The notes beneath the pieces were generated by a model that was given only the letters and a program-made list of their open reading frames with translations, was not told the origin of the DNA and did not search any database. From JBJEQG01 sp051881635 (GTDB lineage Bacteria > Bacillota > Clostridia > Oscillospirales > Acutalibacteraceae): a stretch of DNA of 22,994 nt. The number at the start of each line of letters is the position of its first letter. Within the stretch, counting starts at the first letter, position 1. Shown one piece after another: positions 14,588-22,994 of the stretch. The stretch covers positions 1 through 22,994 of the forward strand of contig JBJEQG010000044.1 in assembly GCA_051881635.1 (NCBI GenBank). The letters are read 5' to 3'. The position numbers and the translations under genes were made by a program.

Positions 14588-17500
14588 ATGTATAAAACAA
14601 AACATTTCTACCAAAAAAATAAATACCGTTTTTTATCCGTTTTACTGGTAATAACTTTTATAAGCAGCCTTCTTACCGGGTTTACGGAGGCTATATCAGA
14701 TGATAGCGGTTTTAAGATTTCTTTGAATTGGAATGGTTCAACTGACCCAAATAAATATGTTTACAACTCTGACATTGCCGAAAATAAAATGATAAGGCTC
14801 AGAGTTTATTATGAAAGTAAAAATGTGGGTAAAAAATACAATCCGGGAGAAATAGCTATTACACTGCCGGGTTTCAAGGACGCTATGCGTTCGGGAAGCA
14901 ATCCGCAGATAGCCATTGCGGCAGACTCCGTTTCATCAAAAAACAAAATTTATGATTGGAGCTATACCTACAGTGCCGCAAACAATACATATACATTCAC
15001 AAATAACAAAGAAATAGCTGAAAACACAACATTTCAGGGTTCGTTTGAAATTATCTGGGAAATATATTCCAGAACATCAAAGCACGATTACACAAAGGAA
15101 TTTCAGGCAAAACTTCGTACAGCTTATAATGACGAGGCGGTAAGTAATACAATAAGCTATGAGCAAACCCGTAAAAAAGATACATTTACTCTGACGCAGG
15201 AAGCAGAGGCATTATATCCGTACCAAATTCCGATTTTTAACTTAACAGATGAAAATTATAACGATTATGTATGGATAAATTATAAAATAAAAACCAGTCA
15301 GCAGACAAATGCCAGAGATTTACAACCAAATAAGAGAAAATATAAACTATATTTCTTGAAGGGTGCTGTTGTCAATGGTCTGACAAAAACAGAAGAAGTA
15401 CAAAACATAGACGGATATGATTATGAGTGCTATGAAACAAACAGTATAAATACAGTAATTGTTGCTTATCCACGCAGCGAGTTTGAGGATTACTCTGAAA
15501 TTAAAAACTATGTTGAGCTTTACGGTCAGTACTATGAAGAAGAAAACGAGGATTTTCTTGATAATTGCGAAGGTTCATACAATCTAAGTAATTTTGAATT
15601 AAAAGAATGGATGTACGGAAAATTCTCATATGCAATAACAAAAACTATGTATGGAGAGCATAATTCATATATTGACTCTATGGATTCACTCTGTAGAATG
15701 TACGGTGCGATAAGAAGTACAAGTCTTGAAAAGGGAACACCGAATTACCGTACAGATATTGATTTCAGTATGGTATTAGGTGACTCTTCAAACAATAAAT
15801 ATGATATTCAGCTTTTAGACGAGGAAATGCAGATTCAGACTGTTAACGGTTCATATAGAAGGCTTCGTGACGATGAATATAACTTTACATCAGTAATTAT
15901 TCCGTCTTATAACTGTATTGAAAATAAAAATAAAGTATCCTCTGAAATTCAAAGAGATAATAAGTATCGATTTGAGCTTTTTATAAGACAAAGCGGTAAT
16001 GATGCGTTTAATACTGAACCATTACAACAGGGATTTTTGACATCAGGTTCGCAGAGTATATCCGTTCCGGAAGATACTGTTGGAATCAAGGTCATATACT
16101 ATGGAATAGATGAAATTTATATAAGTGCAAGAACATCGATTTATTATGTTTTTCATACAAATGCTGACGATATAATGACGAATAACGGTGAGTGTATCAA
16201 TTTCATGAAAAACGAAGTTTATGCGTATGAAACTGACGATGACGGTGAGGGCTATCATCAGCATGGTTATATTGAAAGAGAGGCAAGACTGCATATACAC
16301 GAAATCCCGAATATATTTTCCGTAAGTAACAGTGTGAGCCGGGATAAAAATATTGATGATAGAGAATATTTTAACTTTAACGGTTCTATAAGTGCAAATA
16401 TAAGCCTTGAGGAAGGAAATGATTTAAGTGCATTTTCACTTTATACCATAATTCCCGAGGGCTTGCAGCTGAACGAGCGTTACAGCACTCCCGACAAACT
16501 TATAGATAAGCTGTCATTTAGTGGAGCAGGACTTAATTCAGGCTATATAAAGAACCATACAACACTTGAAATCATAAAAAATTATAAAAATAGCGGAAGA
16601 ACATATATAGCAATGCATTTTGATTTTTCCGACTCTCCCGTAAAGACCAGCAGCATACGAGTGGTAAATATTCCGATGTGCGGAGCATGGGAAAGTCTTG
16701 ATAAACTTTCTCACAGCTGGACGATGAGGGCGGCGATGATTATTGATCAGAAAGGCAAATGGTTTGCGTCATCAACGGACAACAACAGTGTTGAGGGAGG
16801 TATATGGAAAGACATAGACGGGGACGGAAATATCTCCGAAACCGCTTCTTTCAGCAGTACGATTACCGAAACAATCTGGAATCCGGGACATTCAAATCTT
16901 GAACTGACAAAGCTTGCAAAAACAGAACTGTTGGATATTTACACCTATGCGTCAATGGAAAATGGTCAATATATTACGGATACTATATCTAAAACATATA
17001 TAGACACTGAGTATTCATATAAAATCCGTGCAAGTATAGGTGAAGGAAGTGCCAAAAATATTATTATCTGCGATAATTTAGAGGAAGGTGAGAAACACGA
17101 GTGGCAGGGTGATTTTGTTGGAATAAACACCTATGGAGCAAATCCAACCATATATTATTCTTCCGAAAAAATCACAGATAAGCCTGATTTTGAAAACGAT
17201 GCAAGATGGACAACCGACAAGGAAACACTTGATAAAGTTAGATCTATTGCAGCAGATTTCGGAAATTTTGACTTACAGGCGGGAAAATATGTTTATATTG
17301 AGATTATTATGAAATCTCCGAAAGAATTGGGTGACCTTGATGGTAAAATCACCGAAAATAACTCACGCATATATTATGATAACTATAATGATCAGGGTAG
17401 TTTTGTAGAATCAGTATATCTTCCCTCAAACAATGTTCCCGTTCAGCTTACATCATTTATGGGAGATATTCGTATAGTCAAAGCTGACGAAACAGACGGT

Positions 17501-20500
17501 ATGGGTTTGGAAGGTGCAAAATTCGATGTTTACCGTCAGGACGGCGATACACCTAATCCCTTAACAGACACCGTTATACAGTCTGAACTTACAACGGATT
17601 CAAGTGGTATGGCAAAAATTACCGACCTGAAATACGGAAATTATTATTTAATCGAAACAGCAGCTCCGAAAGGTTATGAAGTCCCCTCATCAGAACCGAT
17701 TATGGCGGTACTTCAAGACGATAATCCCGGTAAGATATTGACTGTAAAAGTTCCTAATCAGCGAAAAGACGGACAAATAACAATAAAGAAAACCTCCGAC
17801 CGCAGCAGCTCTGCAAATATGGAAGGAGCAAAATTTGCCATCTATAAGTCTGACGGGACAATGGTAAAAGAAAATCTGACAACAGGCAGTGACGGTGTGC
17901 TGAATGTAAGCGGCTTGGAATGGGGAAGCTACTATTTAGTTGAAACGGCAGCACCCATTGGTTATATAAAATCCGATAAAAAGTATGACTTTAAAATTTC
18001 AGCGGAAAACGATGCGGGAGGAGAACTTTTACTGACAGTTGAAAATGAACAGATTCCCGCCTCTGTTGTACTCACAAAATATGAAGCACTTGAAGACGGC
18101 ACTAAAAACCCCGAAAACAAGCCCCTTGACGGTGCAGGCTATCAGCTTTATGACAGCAACAACAATCTTTTCGGAACATATATGACTGACAGCGACGGTA
18201 AAATCTATATTGAGGATTTGACCTTTGGAACATACTATTTTAAGGAAACAATAGCCGCAAAGGGTTATGAAAAAAATCCTAACAAAATTAGCTTTACAGT
18301 TGACGGTAATCATACCAACGCCGCTCTTCAAGTCGAAACAACAGATACCCGACTTACGGGAAAAGTTTGGATTCAGAAAACTGATGACAGTGGACAGTAT
18401 GTAAAGGGTGCAAAATATGCACTGTTCAGAAAGAGTGATGATGTTCAGGTTGATGTAACAGGCAAGCCAAGCAGTATAACCTTTACAACAAATGCCGAGG
18501 GTATTTTTGAGGACAATGAGTATGTTGAGAACGGCATGATAAAAGGTTTGTACTGGGGTGAATATTATCTAAAAGAGGTTGAGTCGCCCACAGGCTATGA
18601 GCTTAATAATACAAAATATTATATAACAATAGACCGTGATACCGTAAATGACCTTATTATTGACAATGTGCTTGACATCAGAGGAAAGGGCAAGGTTGTG
18701 CTTACAAAGGTCGCAGAGGATAACGAAAATCTAAAACTTCAAGGTGCGGAATTTACACTTTACAAAAGTGACGGCAGTGTTTACAGAGATGACCTGAAAC
18801 CGAGCGACGAAAACGGTGAGATTGAAGTTACGGATATTGAGTGGGGCAGCTATTACTTCCTTGAAAAAACCGCTCCAGAGGGTTACGGTCTTAATCCGGA
18901 TAAAATCCGCTTTTCCGTCAACTATCTTACAGCGAATAAAACTCAATATCTGACGGTAACCGATCCTGCAAAGGAATGTGAGCTTAAAGTAACAAAACGC
19001 ATTTACAAAAATGAAGTTTTATTTGCACACGGCAATCCTACCTTCATATTCAAAGTTGAGGGAACAGACATCAACGGCAATAAATGTACATTCTACCGAA
19101 CAGTAACATTCGGCGAGAATTCCGCCGCCGACGAAAGCGGTTATATTAGCCAGAGTATTGTATTTTCGGGACTTAAAGCAGGAACATATACAGTCAGCGA
19201 GGTCAACAGCATACGCTATACTCATGCAACATGGGAAAGTTTAGCGGGTAATCTTGTAGAAAGCGAAAGCCAACCTACATATAATCTCGATAGCGATACA
19301 CCGGCTCATATACAATTTACAAACAGCAAGACGATTCAATCCTCGACAAGCCACACATCACAGATAACAAATATTATCAAGGTTCAAAGCAAGGTTACAT
19401 CAATCGCAGCCGTATGGAATGGTCCAAAGTCAGTAAGCGGTACTTCTATTACATCGGAAATGCTTGCCCAATATCTTGATGTTTATAAGATTTATGATGA
19501 CGGTAGTAAGGAAGAACTTGAATATGATGAGTATGAAGTAACATATCAAATCTTTGATGAGGAAAAAAGCGGCGAATATACTGTGTATGTGACATATACG
19601 GAGGGCGGACGGACATTTAAGGATTCATTTGATTTATACTTTAATCTTCCGCCTGTGTTCACTACAAGGTTGTTAAGCTCTGATTCATTTACGGATACGG
19701 ACGGCAAAGTGTATGACGGTACGGTTGCAATTACAGGTTATACAGGCAGTTCTACGGTGCTTAACATACCAACCAGTGTACTCGGCTTAAACGAGCTTAC
19801 ATCTATCGGAGATAACCAGACAACAGGTAAATATACTTATACCGACAACAATAAAACATACAAGGTTGTTTCAATTCAGTCGATAGGTTATGGCAAAAAT
19901 ATATATGGTGTGCAGAACATTGAAAAATTGATAATTTCCAACAGTGTAACATCAATAGGCAATTATGCATTTAGCGGCCGTACAGGTCTAATAAGTGTAA
20001 CAATAGGAAACAGCGTAACATCAATAGGCAGCAAAGCATTTTATAACTGTAAAGGACTAACAAGTGTAACAATAGGAAACAGTGTAACATCAATAGGTAG
20101 TGATGCATTTTACTACTGTACAGGACTGACAGGAAAATTGACAATTCCCGACAGCGTAACATCCATAGGCAGTAGTGCATTTTCTAACTGTACAAAATTG
20201 ACAAGTGTAACAATAGGAAACAGCGTAACATCAATAGGCATTAGTACATTTTATAAATGTACAGGTCTGACAAGTGTAACAATAGGAAACAGCGTAACAT
20301 CAATAGGTAGTAATGCATTTTATGGATGTACAGGCCTGACAGGAGAATTGAAAATCCCCAACAGTGTAACATCAATAGGAGATTATGCATTTCAAAAATG
20401 TACAGGTCTGACAAGTGTAACAATAGGAAACAGCGTAACATCAATAGGTAATTACGCATTTGAAGGTTGTTCAAAAATGACAGGGGAATTGAAAATCCCC

Positions 20501-22114
20501 TATAGTGTAACAACAATAGGCAATAATGCATTTTCTAGCTGTAGCAAACTGACAAGTTTAATACTTGGAAATAGCATAAAATCAATAGGTAATAATGCAT
20601 TTTATGGATGTACAGGCCTGACAGGAGAATTGAAAATCCCCTATAGTGTAACAACAATAGGCAATAGTGCATTTTCTAGCTGTAGCAAACTGACAAGTTT
20701 AACACTTGGAAATAGCGTAAAATCAATAGGTAATAATGCATTTTATAACTGTTACGGACTGACAGGAGAATTGAAAATCCCCGACAGCGTAACATCAATA
20801 GGTAATTATGCGTTTTATAGCTGTAGAAAACTTACAAGTTTAACAATCGAAAACAGCGTAACATCAATAGGCAATTATGCATTTTATAACTGTTACGGAC
20901 TGACAGGAGAATTGAAAATCCCCGACAGCGTAACATCAATAGGCAGTAATGCATTTTATAGCTGTACCAAACTGACAAGTGTAACAATCGGAAACAGTGT
21001 AACGTCAATAGGTGGTAATGCATTTTATCAATGTACAGGCCTGACAGGAGAATTAACAATCCCCGACAGCGTAACATCAATAGGTTATAATGCATTTTAT
21101 AGCTGTACCAAACTGACAAGTGTAACAATCGGAAACAGTGTAACGTCAATAGGTGATATGGCATTTTATAACTGTATAGGCTTGACAAGTGTAACAATTC
21201 CCGATAGTGTAATGTCAATAGACAGTAGTGCGTTTATGAACTGTACAAGCCTGACAAGTGTAAACGTAGATGAAAATAATAATTATTATTCATCACAGGA
21301 CGGTATATTATTTAATAAGGATAAAACGAAATTAATTATATATCCTGCTGGAAAAACAGAACTGTCATATACAATTTCTGACAGCGTAACATCAATAGAC
21401 GATTATGCATTTGCTTATTGTAAAAAATTAACAAGTGTAACAATTCCCAACAGCGTAACATCAATAGGTGTGCAGGCATTTTATTACTGTACAGGCCTGA
21501 CAAGTGTAACAATTCCCAACAGCGTAACATCAATAGACGATAATGCTTTTTCTAACTGTACAGGCCTGACAAGTGTAACAATCCCCAACAGCGTAACATC
21601 AATAGGGCAATGGGCATTTTATAACTGTACAGGTCTGATAAGTGTAACAATCCCCGACAGTGTAACATCAATAGGAAGTGGTGCATTTTATCAATGTTCA
21701 GGCCTGACAGGAGAATTAACAATCCCCGATAGCGTAACGTCAATAGGCAGTAGTGCATTTTATAACTGTACAGGCCTGACAAGTGTAACAATTCCCAATA
21801 GTGTAACATCAATAAGCCATAGTACATTTTATCAATGTACAGGATTGACAAGTGTAACAATTCCCGATAGTGTAACATCAATAGATCTTAGTGCATTTTA
21901 TAACTGTACAAGCCTGACAAGTGTAACAATTCCCAATAGTGTAACATCAATAGGTGGCCAGGTGTTTTTTAACTGTACAGGCCTAACAAGTTTAACAATT
22001 CCCGATAGCGTAACATCAATAGGCAGTAATGCATTCTACAAAGTTCCAAAAATTATCTATAACGGAACAGCAACGGGTTCACCGTGGGGAGCAACATCTG
22101 TTGCAACATCGTAG
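14588..22114 (+). CDS. Giant secreted adhesin: Cna-B domains plus BspA-type LRR array
   Basis: A 2508-aa surface protein. The signal peptide is residues 1-35 (K-rich start, hydrophobic core, cleavage likely after FTEA). Residues ~36-958 are beta-rich and of unknown family. Six Cna-B/SpaA-like domains start near residues 959, 1064, 1159, 1259, 1369 and 1464, with the 'G(A/G)xF.hY' and 'GxYYLxETxAPxGY' marks; Lys-Glu-Asn isopeptide triads look complete in four of six. An Ig-like domain covers ~1599-1690. Then come 29 BspA/Treponema-type leucine-rich repeats of 23-24 residues (~1786-2485), with a 36-residue insert in unit 19. The end is YNGTATGSPWGATSVATS: no LPXTG, no membrane tail, and no sortase gene nearby. 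ATG 14588 is chosen for AAGGAG at 14573-14578; ATG 14579 is too close to it. It lies between SipW substrates and the SipW gene, so probably serves the same surface structure. Binding partner unknown. Confidence 0.88.
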   Translation: MYKTKHFYQKNKYRFLSVLLVITFISSLLTGFTEAISDDSGFKISLNWNGSTDPNKYVYNSDIAENKMIRLRVYYESKNVGKKYNPGEIAITLPGFKDAMRSGSNPQIAIAADSVSSKNKIYDWSYTYSAANNTYTFTNNKEIAENTTFQGSFEIIWEIYSRTSKHDYTKEFQAKLRTAYNDEAVSNTISYEQTRKKDTFTLTQEAEALYPYQIPIFNLTDENYNDYVWINYKIKTSQQTNARDLQPNKRKYKLYFLKGAVVNGLTKTEEVQNIDGYDYECYETNSINTVIVAYPRSEFEDYSEIKNYVELYGQYYEEENEDFLDNCEGSYNLSNFELKEWMYGKFSYAITKTMYGEHNSYIDSMDSLCRMYGAIRSTSLEKGTPNYRTDIDFSMVLGDSSNNKYDIQLLDEEMQIQTVNGSYRRLRDDEYNFTSVIIPSYNCIENKNKVSSEIQRDNKYRFELFIRQSGNDAFNTEPLQQGFLTSGSQSISVPEDTVGIKVIYYGIDEIYISARTSIYYVFHTNADDIMTNNGECINFMKNEVYAYETDDDGEGYHQHGYIEREARLHIHEIPNIFSVSNSVSRDKNIDDREYFNFNGSISANISLEEGNDLSAFSLYTIIPEGLQLNERYSTPDKLIDKLSFSGAGLNSGYIKNHTTLEIIKNYKNSGRTYIAMHFDFSDSPVKTSSIRVVNIPMCGAWESLDKLSHSWTMRAAMIIDQKGKWFASSTDNNSVEGGIWKDIDGDGNISETASFSSTITETIWNPGHSNLELTKLAKTELLDIYTYASMENGQYITDTISKTYIDTEYSYKIRASIGEGSAKNIIICDNLEEGEKHEWQGDFVGINTYGANPTIYYSSEKITDKPDFENDARWTTDKETLDKVRSIAADFGNFDLQAGKYVYIEIIMKSPKELGDLDGKITENNSRIYYDNYNDQGSFVESVYLPSNNVPVQLTSFMGDIRIVKADETDGMGLEGAKFDVYRQDGDTPNPLTDTVIQSELTTDSSGMAKITDLKYGNYYLIETAAPKGYEVPSSEPIMAVLQDDNPGKILTVKVPNQRKDGQITIKKTSDRSSSANMEGAKFAIYKSDGTMVKENLTTGSDGVLNVSGLEWGSYYLVETAAPIGYIKSDKKYDFKISAENDAGGELLLTVENEQIPASVVLTKYEALEDGTKNPENKPLDGAGYQLYDSNNNLFGTYMTDSDGKIYIEDLTFGTYYFKETIAAKGYEKNPNKISFTVDGNHTNAALQVETTDTRLTGKVWIQKTDDSGQYVKGAKYALFRKSDDVQVDVTGKPSSITFTTNAEGIFEDNEYVENGMIKGLYWGEYYLKEVESPTGYELNNTKYYITIDRDTVNDLIIDNVLDIRGKGKVVLTKVAEDNENLKLQGAEFTLYKSDGSVYRDDLKPSDENGEIEVTDIEWGSYYFLEKTAPEGYGLNPDKIRFSVNYLTANKTQYLTVTDPAKECELKVTKRIYKNEVLFAHGNPTFIFKVEGTDINGNKCTFYRTVTFGENSAADESGYISQSIVFSGLKAGTYTVSEVNSIRYTHATWESLAGNLVESESQPTYNLDSDTPAHIQFTNSKTIQSSTSHTSQITNIIKVQSKVTSIAAVWNGPKSVSGTSITSEMLAQYLDVYKIYDDGSKEELEYDEYEVTYQIFDEEKSGEYTVYVTYTEGGRTFKDSFDLYFNLPPVFTTRLLSSDSFTDTDGKVYDGTVAITGYTGSSTVLNIPTSVLGLNELTSIGDNQTTGKYTYTDNNKTYKVVSIQSIGYGKNIYGVQNIEKLIISNSVTSIGNYAFSGRTGLISVTIGNSVTSIGSKAFYNCKGLTSVTIGNSVTSIGSDAFYYCTGLTGKLTIPDSVTSIGSSAFSNCTKLTSVTIGNSVTSIGISTFYKCTGLTSVTIGNSVTSIGSNAFYGCTGLTGELKIPNSVTSIGDYAFQKCTGLTSVTIGNSVTSIGNYAFEGCSKMTGELKIPYSVTTIGNNAFSSCSKLTSLILGNSIKSIGNNAFYGCTGLTGELKIPYSVTTIGNSAFSSCSKLTSLTLGNSVKSIGNNAFYNCYGLTGELKIPDSVTSIGNYAFYSCRKLTSLTIENSVTSIGNYAFYNCYGLTGELKIPDSVTSIGSNAFYSCTKLTSVTIGNSVTSIGGNAFYQCTGLTGELTIPDSVTSIGYNAFYSCTKLTSVTIGNSVTSIGDMAFYNCIGLTSVTIPDSVMSIDSSAFMNCTSLTSVNVDENNNYYSSQDGILFNKDKTKLIIYPAGKTELSYTISDSVTSIDDYAFAYCKKLTSVTIPNSVTSIGVQAFYYCTGLTSVTIPNSVTSIDDNAFSNCTGLTSVTIPNSVTSIGQWAFYNCTGLISVTIPDSVTSIGSGAFYQCSGLTGELTIPDSVTSIGSSAFYNCTGLTSVTIPNSVTSISHSTFYQCTGLTSVTIPDSVTSIDLSAFYNCTSLTSVTIPNSVTSIGGQVFFNCTGLTSLTIPDSVTSIGSNAFYKVPKIIYNGTATGSPWGATSVATS
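19943..22041 (+). repeat. Tandem leucine-rich repeat array (29 units, 69-72 bp)
   Basis: Coding tandem repeats with consensus N/D-S-V-T-S-I-G-x-x-A-F-Y-x-C-T-G-L-T-S-V-T-I-P/G. The cysteine after A-F-x-x is kept in almost all units. Two unit lengths occur: 23 residues ending SVTIG/P and 24 ending GELKIP. Unit 19 carries an insert containing DGILFNKDKTKL, a common feature in BspA-type arrays. Units before it mostly end VTIG, those after it VTIP, so the array has two blocks with separate histories. Confidence 0.93.
20501..20782 (+). repeat. 141-bp higher-order tandem duplication inside the LRR array
   Basis: 20501-20641 and 20642-20782 are two copies of a 141-bp (47-residue) double unit differing at about ten bases. 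The same 141-bp step recurs farther on (the segment at about 20949-21014 is repeated at about 21090-21155 nearly without change), showing growth by duplication of unit pairs. Confidence 0.85.
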
Positions 22115-22189
22115 TTAAATGTGTGCATGCTTGGAGTGCGGAGTTGGTAAAAAGGTAAGTTTGCTGAGGAAATACCTCTCTGTTAAAAA

Positions 22190-22251
22190 TCAGCAAAATG
22201 GTTGCTGACTCCTCATTTCTGACTTGTTTAAAAAGAAACTTGTCGTTTCTT
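22190..22251 (+). promoter_or_regulatory. Two small hairpins in the sipW leader
   Basis: TCAGCAA (22190-22196) pairs with TTGCTGA (22202-22208), and AAGAAAC (22233-22239) with GTTTCTT (22245-22251). They lie in the 167-base gap between the adhesin stop and sipW. Neither has a T run, so they are not clear terminators. They may set the mRNA ratio between the giant adhesin and sipW, for example as processing or partial-pausing sites. Confidence 0.4.
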
Positions 22252-22281
22252 ACAGAATTTCAATAAAAGAGGGTGGTTAAG

Positions 22282-22803
22282 TTGAGAAAGGTAGGAAATG
22301 TTATATCAACCGTACTGATAGTTATTCTTGCAGTTCTTTTATGTACGGTGCTTGTGTTGAAACTGTGCTTCGGCGTAGAGATGAAAGCGGTGCTGACAGG
22401 CTCTATGGAACCTGAACTGTCTGTCGGTAGTCTTCTCATAATAACACCGACTGAATATGAGGATATAAACATAGGCAATGATATAACCTTTGTGCGTGAC
22501 AAAAATATGACGCTGGTTACTCATCGTGTAATAGCCAAAGACGATGAAAATAAACAGATAACTACACAGGGTATAGCAAATAACACGCCCGATGCCCCGA
22601 CAAGCTATGATAATGTTGTAGGTAAGGTTTCATTCAGTATTCCTTACCTCGGCTATATCATAATCTGGACAAGTGATTTAAAGGGTAAAATTATCGTGTG
22701 TATTATAATAGCGGCTTTGGTTGCAATTTCTCTGTTCTTCGGTAAAGAGCCGAAAAAGAAAGAAACCTCAGACTGCGATGAAAACTCAAATTCAGTTACT
22801 TAA
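22282..22803 (+). CDS. sipW: SipW-like signal peptidase I (ER/archaeal type)
   Basis: A 173-aa membrane serine protease that removes signal peptides of TasA-type substrates. It has an N-terminal membrane helix (about residues 8-28) and the catalytic serine in LTGSMEPEL. It has a histidine in LVTHRVI where bacterial-type enzymes have the general-base lysine, which defines the Ser-His ER/archaeal class to which SipW belongs. A C-terminal membrane helix (IIVCIIIAALVAISLFFG) is followed by a charged tail. Start: TTG at 22282 behind GAGGGTGG (22269-22276); the in-frame GTG at 22273 lies in that site. It sits between the giant adhesin and the third SipW-class substrate, as in tapA-sipW-tasA type loci, so it should serve the small proteins at 13367, 14029 and 22922. 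The adhesin's own signal peptide looks conventional. Confidence 0.92.
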   Translation: MRKVGNVISTVLIVILAVLLCTVLVLKLCFGVEMKAVLTGSMEPELSVGSLLIITPTEYEDINIGNDITFVRDKNMTLVTHRVIAKDDENKQITTQGIANNTPDAPTSYDNVVGKVSFSIPYLGYIIIWTSDLKGKIIVCIIIAALVAISLFFGKEPKKKETSDCDENSNSVT

Positions 22804-22921
22804 TATTGATATGATTTCAATGAAAAACAATATTTCAACTCTTTCGGCAAACTTTTGTTTTATTTGACTCATGTTAATTATTAAGTAATTTGAAATAAAA
22901 AAATTTAAGGAGGCTTTTATC
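22804..22921 (+). other. Intergenic region before third SipW substrate
   Basis: An AT-rich gap. AATATTG (22802-22808) and CAATATT (22828-22834) form a weak inverted repeat. TTGACT at 22864-22869 is a fair -35 with only a poor -10 (TAATTT near 22886), so a separate promoter for the next gene is possible but weak. A strong AAGGAGG lies at 22907-22913. Confidence 0.35.
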
Positions 22922-22994
22922 ATGAAAGCAAAAACAAAAAAAATCATCGGCGGAACATTGGCATTATCTCTCGTTGCGGCAACAGCAGTAGGCG
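22922..22994 (+). CDS. TasA/camelysin-type fibre subunit, N-terminus only (cut by window end)
   Basis: 24 codons are visible: MKAKTKKIIGGTLALSLVAATAVG..., a basic start and a hydrophobic core with the K-K-I-I-G-G-T-L-A-L-S-L-V-A-A-T-A-V-G pattern that precedes 'GTLAYFTD' in SipW-class substrates such as TasA, camelysin and relatives. It has the strongest ribosome binding site of the region (AAGGAGG, 22907-22913), which would suit an abundant major subunit. The fold cannot be confirmed because only the signal peptide is inside the window. It lies 118 bases after sipW, in the position of tasA in the Bacillus tapA-sipW-tasA operon. Confidence 0.65.
   Translation, partial: MKAKTKKIIGGTLALSLVAATAVG

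Noticed and set aside
19971..21881. Several open frames of 65-128 codons on the minus strand across the LRR region
   Set aside because: They repeat the same period as the plus-strand array and encode low-complexity L/H/Y/C-rich strings; they are reverse-complement shadows of the repeats.
19943..22041. Regular direct repeats suggesting a CRISPR array
   Set aside because: The period is 69/72 bp in frame, repeat and 'spacer' both translate to a leucine-rich repeat, and no cas genes are present.

Overview
This is a low-GC window that reads almost entirely on the + strand, with AGGAGG-type ribosome binding sites, frequent GTG/TTG starts and factor-independent terminators. The gene content (anaerobe-type Clostridia genes, a BspA-like leucine-rich repeat adhesin, Cna-B domains, SipW-type export, insertion-sequence scraps) suggests a gut or animal-associated Clostridia/Oscillospirales-like Firmicute. 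This is inference; no rRNA, tRNA, CRISPR array, origin or phage module is visible.

Region A (1-5006) is a tight five-gene operon. An unrecognised 395-aa protein is followed by a phosphoribosyltransferase with a C-terminal TRSP domain, a StiP/PELOTA-type protein, a HAD-family phosphatase and an AlkD-like DNA alkylation repair protein. Genes two to four are the set known from tellurium-resistance (Ter)-linked stress operons, where they are predicted to make or process a nucleoside-like metabolite. No TerD, ATP-grasp or aldolase partner is inside the window, but it starts just upstream. Region B (5007-6483) is enolase, with its own promoter, a leader carrying two hairpins that can re-pair, and a strong terminator. 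Region C (6484-10375) is a 1227-aa six-cupredoxin multicopper oxidase. Its copper ligands lie in domains 2 and 3 only, and it sits behind a sequence fitting a mother-cell sporulation (sigma-K-like) promoter. This suggests a spore-surface metal oxidase of the MnxG type.

Region D (10376-13366) is patchy: mobile-element leader fragments, an acyltransferase-3 membrane protein, a class II Fic protein, gene scraps, terminators and an IS982-like transposase remnant. It ends in a perfect-consensus promoter whose -10 box lies inside a palindrome.

Region E (13367 to the right edge) is the most interesting part. It is an apparent SipW/TasA-type extracellular fibre locus: two small proteins with SipW-class signal peptides, a giant 2508-aa secreted protein (unknown N-terminal region, six Cna-B/SpaA domains, an Ig-like domain, 29 BspA-type leucine-rich repeats, no sortase signal), a dedicated SipW-like signal peptidase, and the start of a third SipW-class substrate resembling a TasA/camelysin major subunit, cut by the window end. 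A plausible reading, not proven by sequence, is a cell-surface fibre with a minor-subunit pair, a giant adhesin co-exported or co-assembled with it, a private peptidase and a major subunit made from the last gene.
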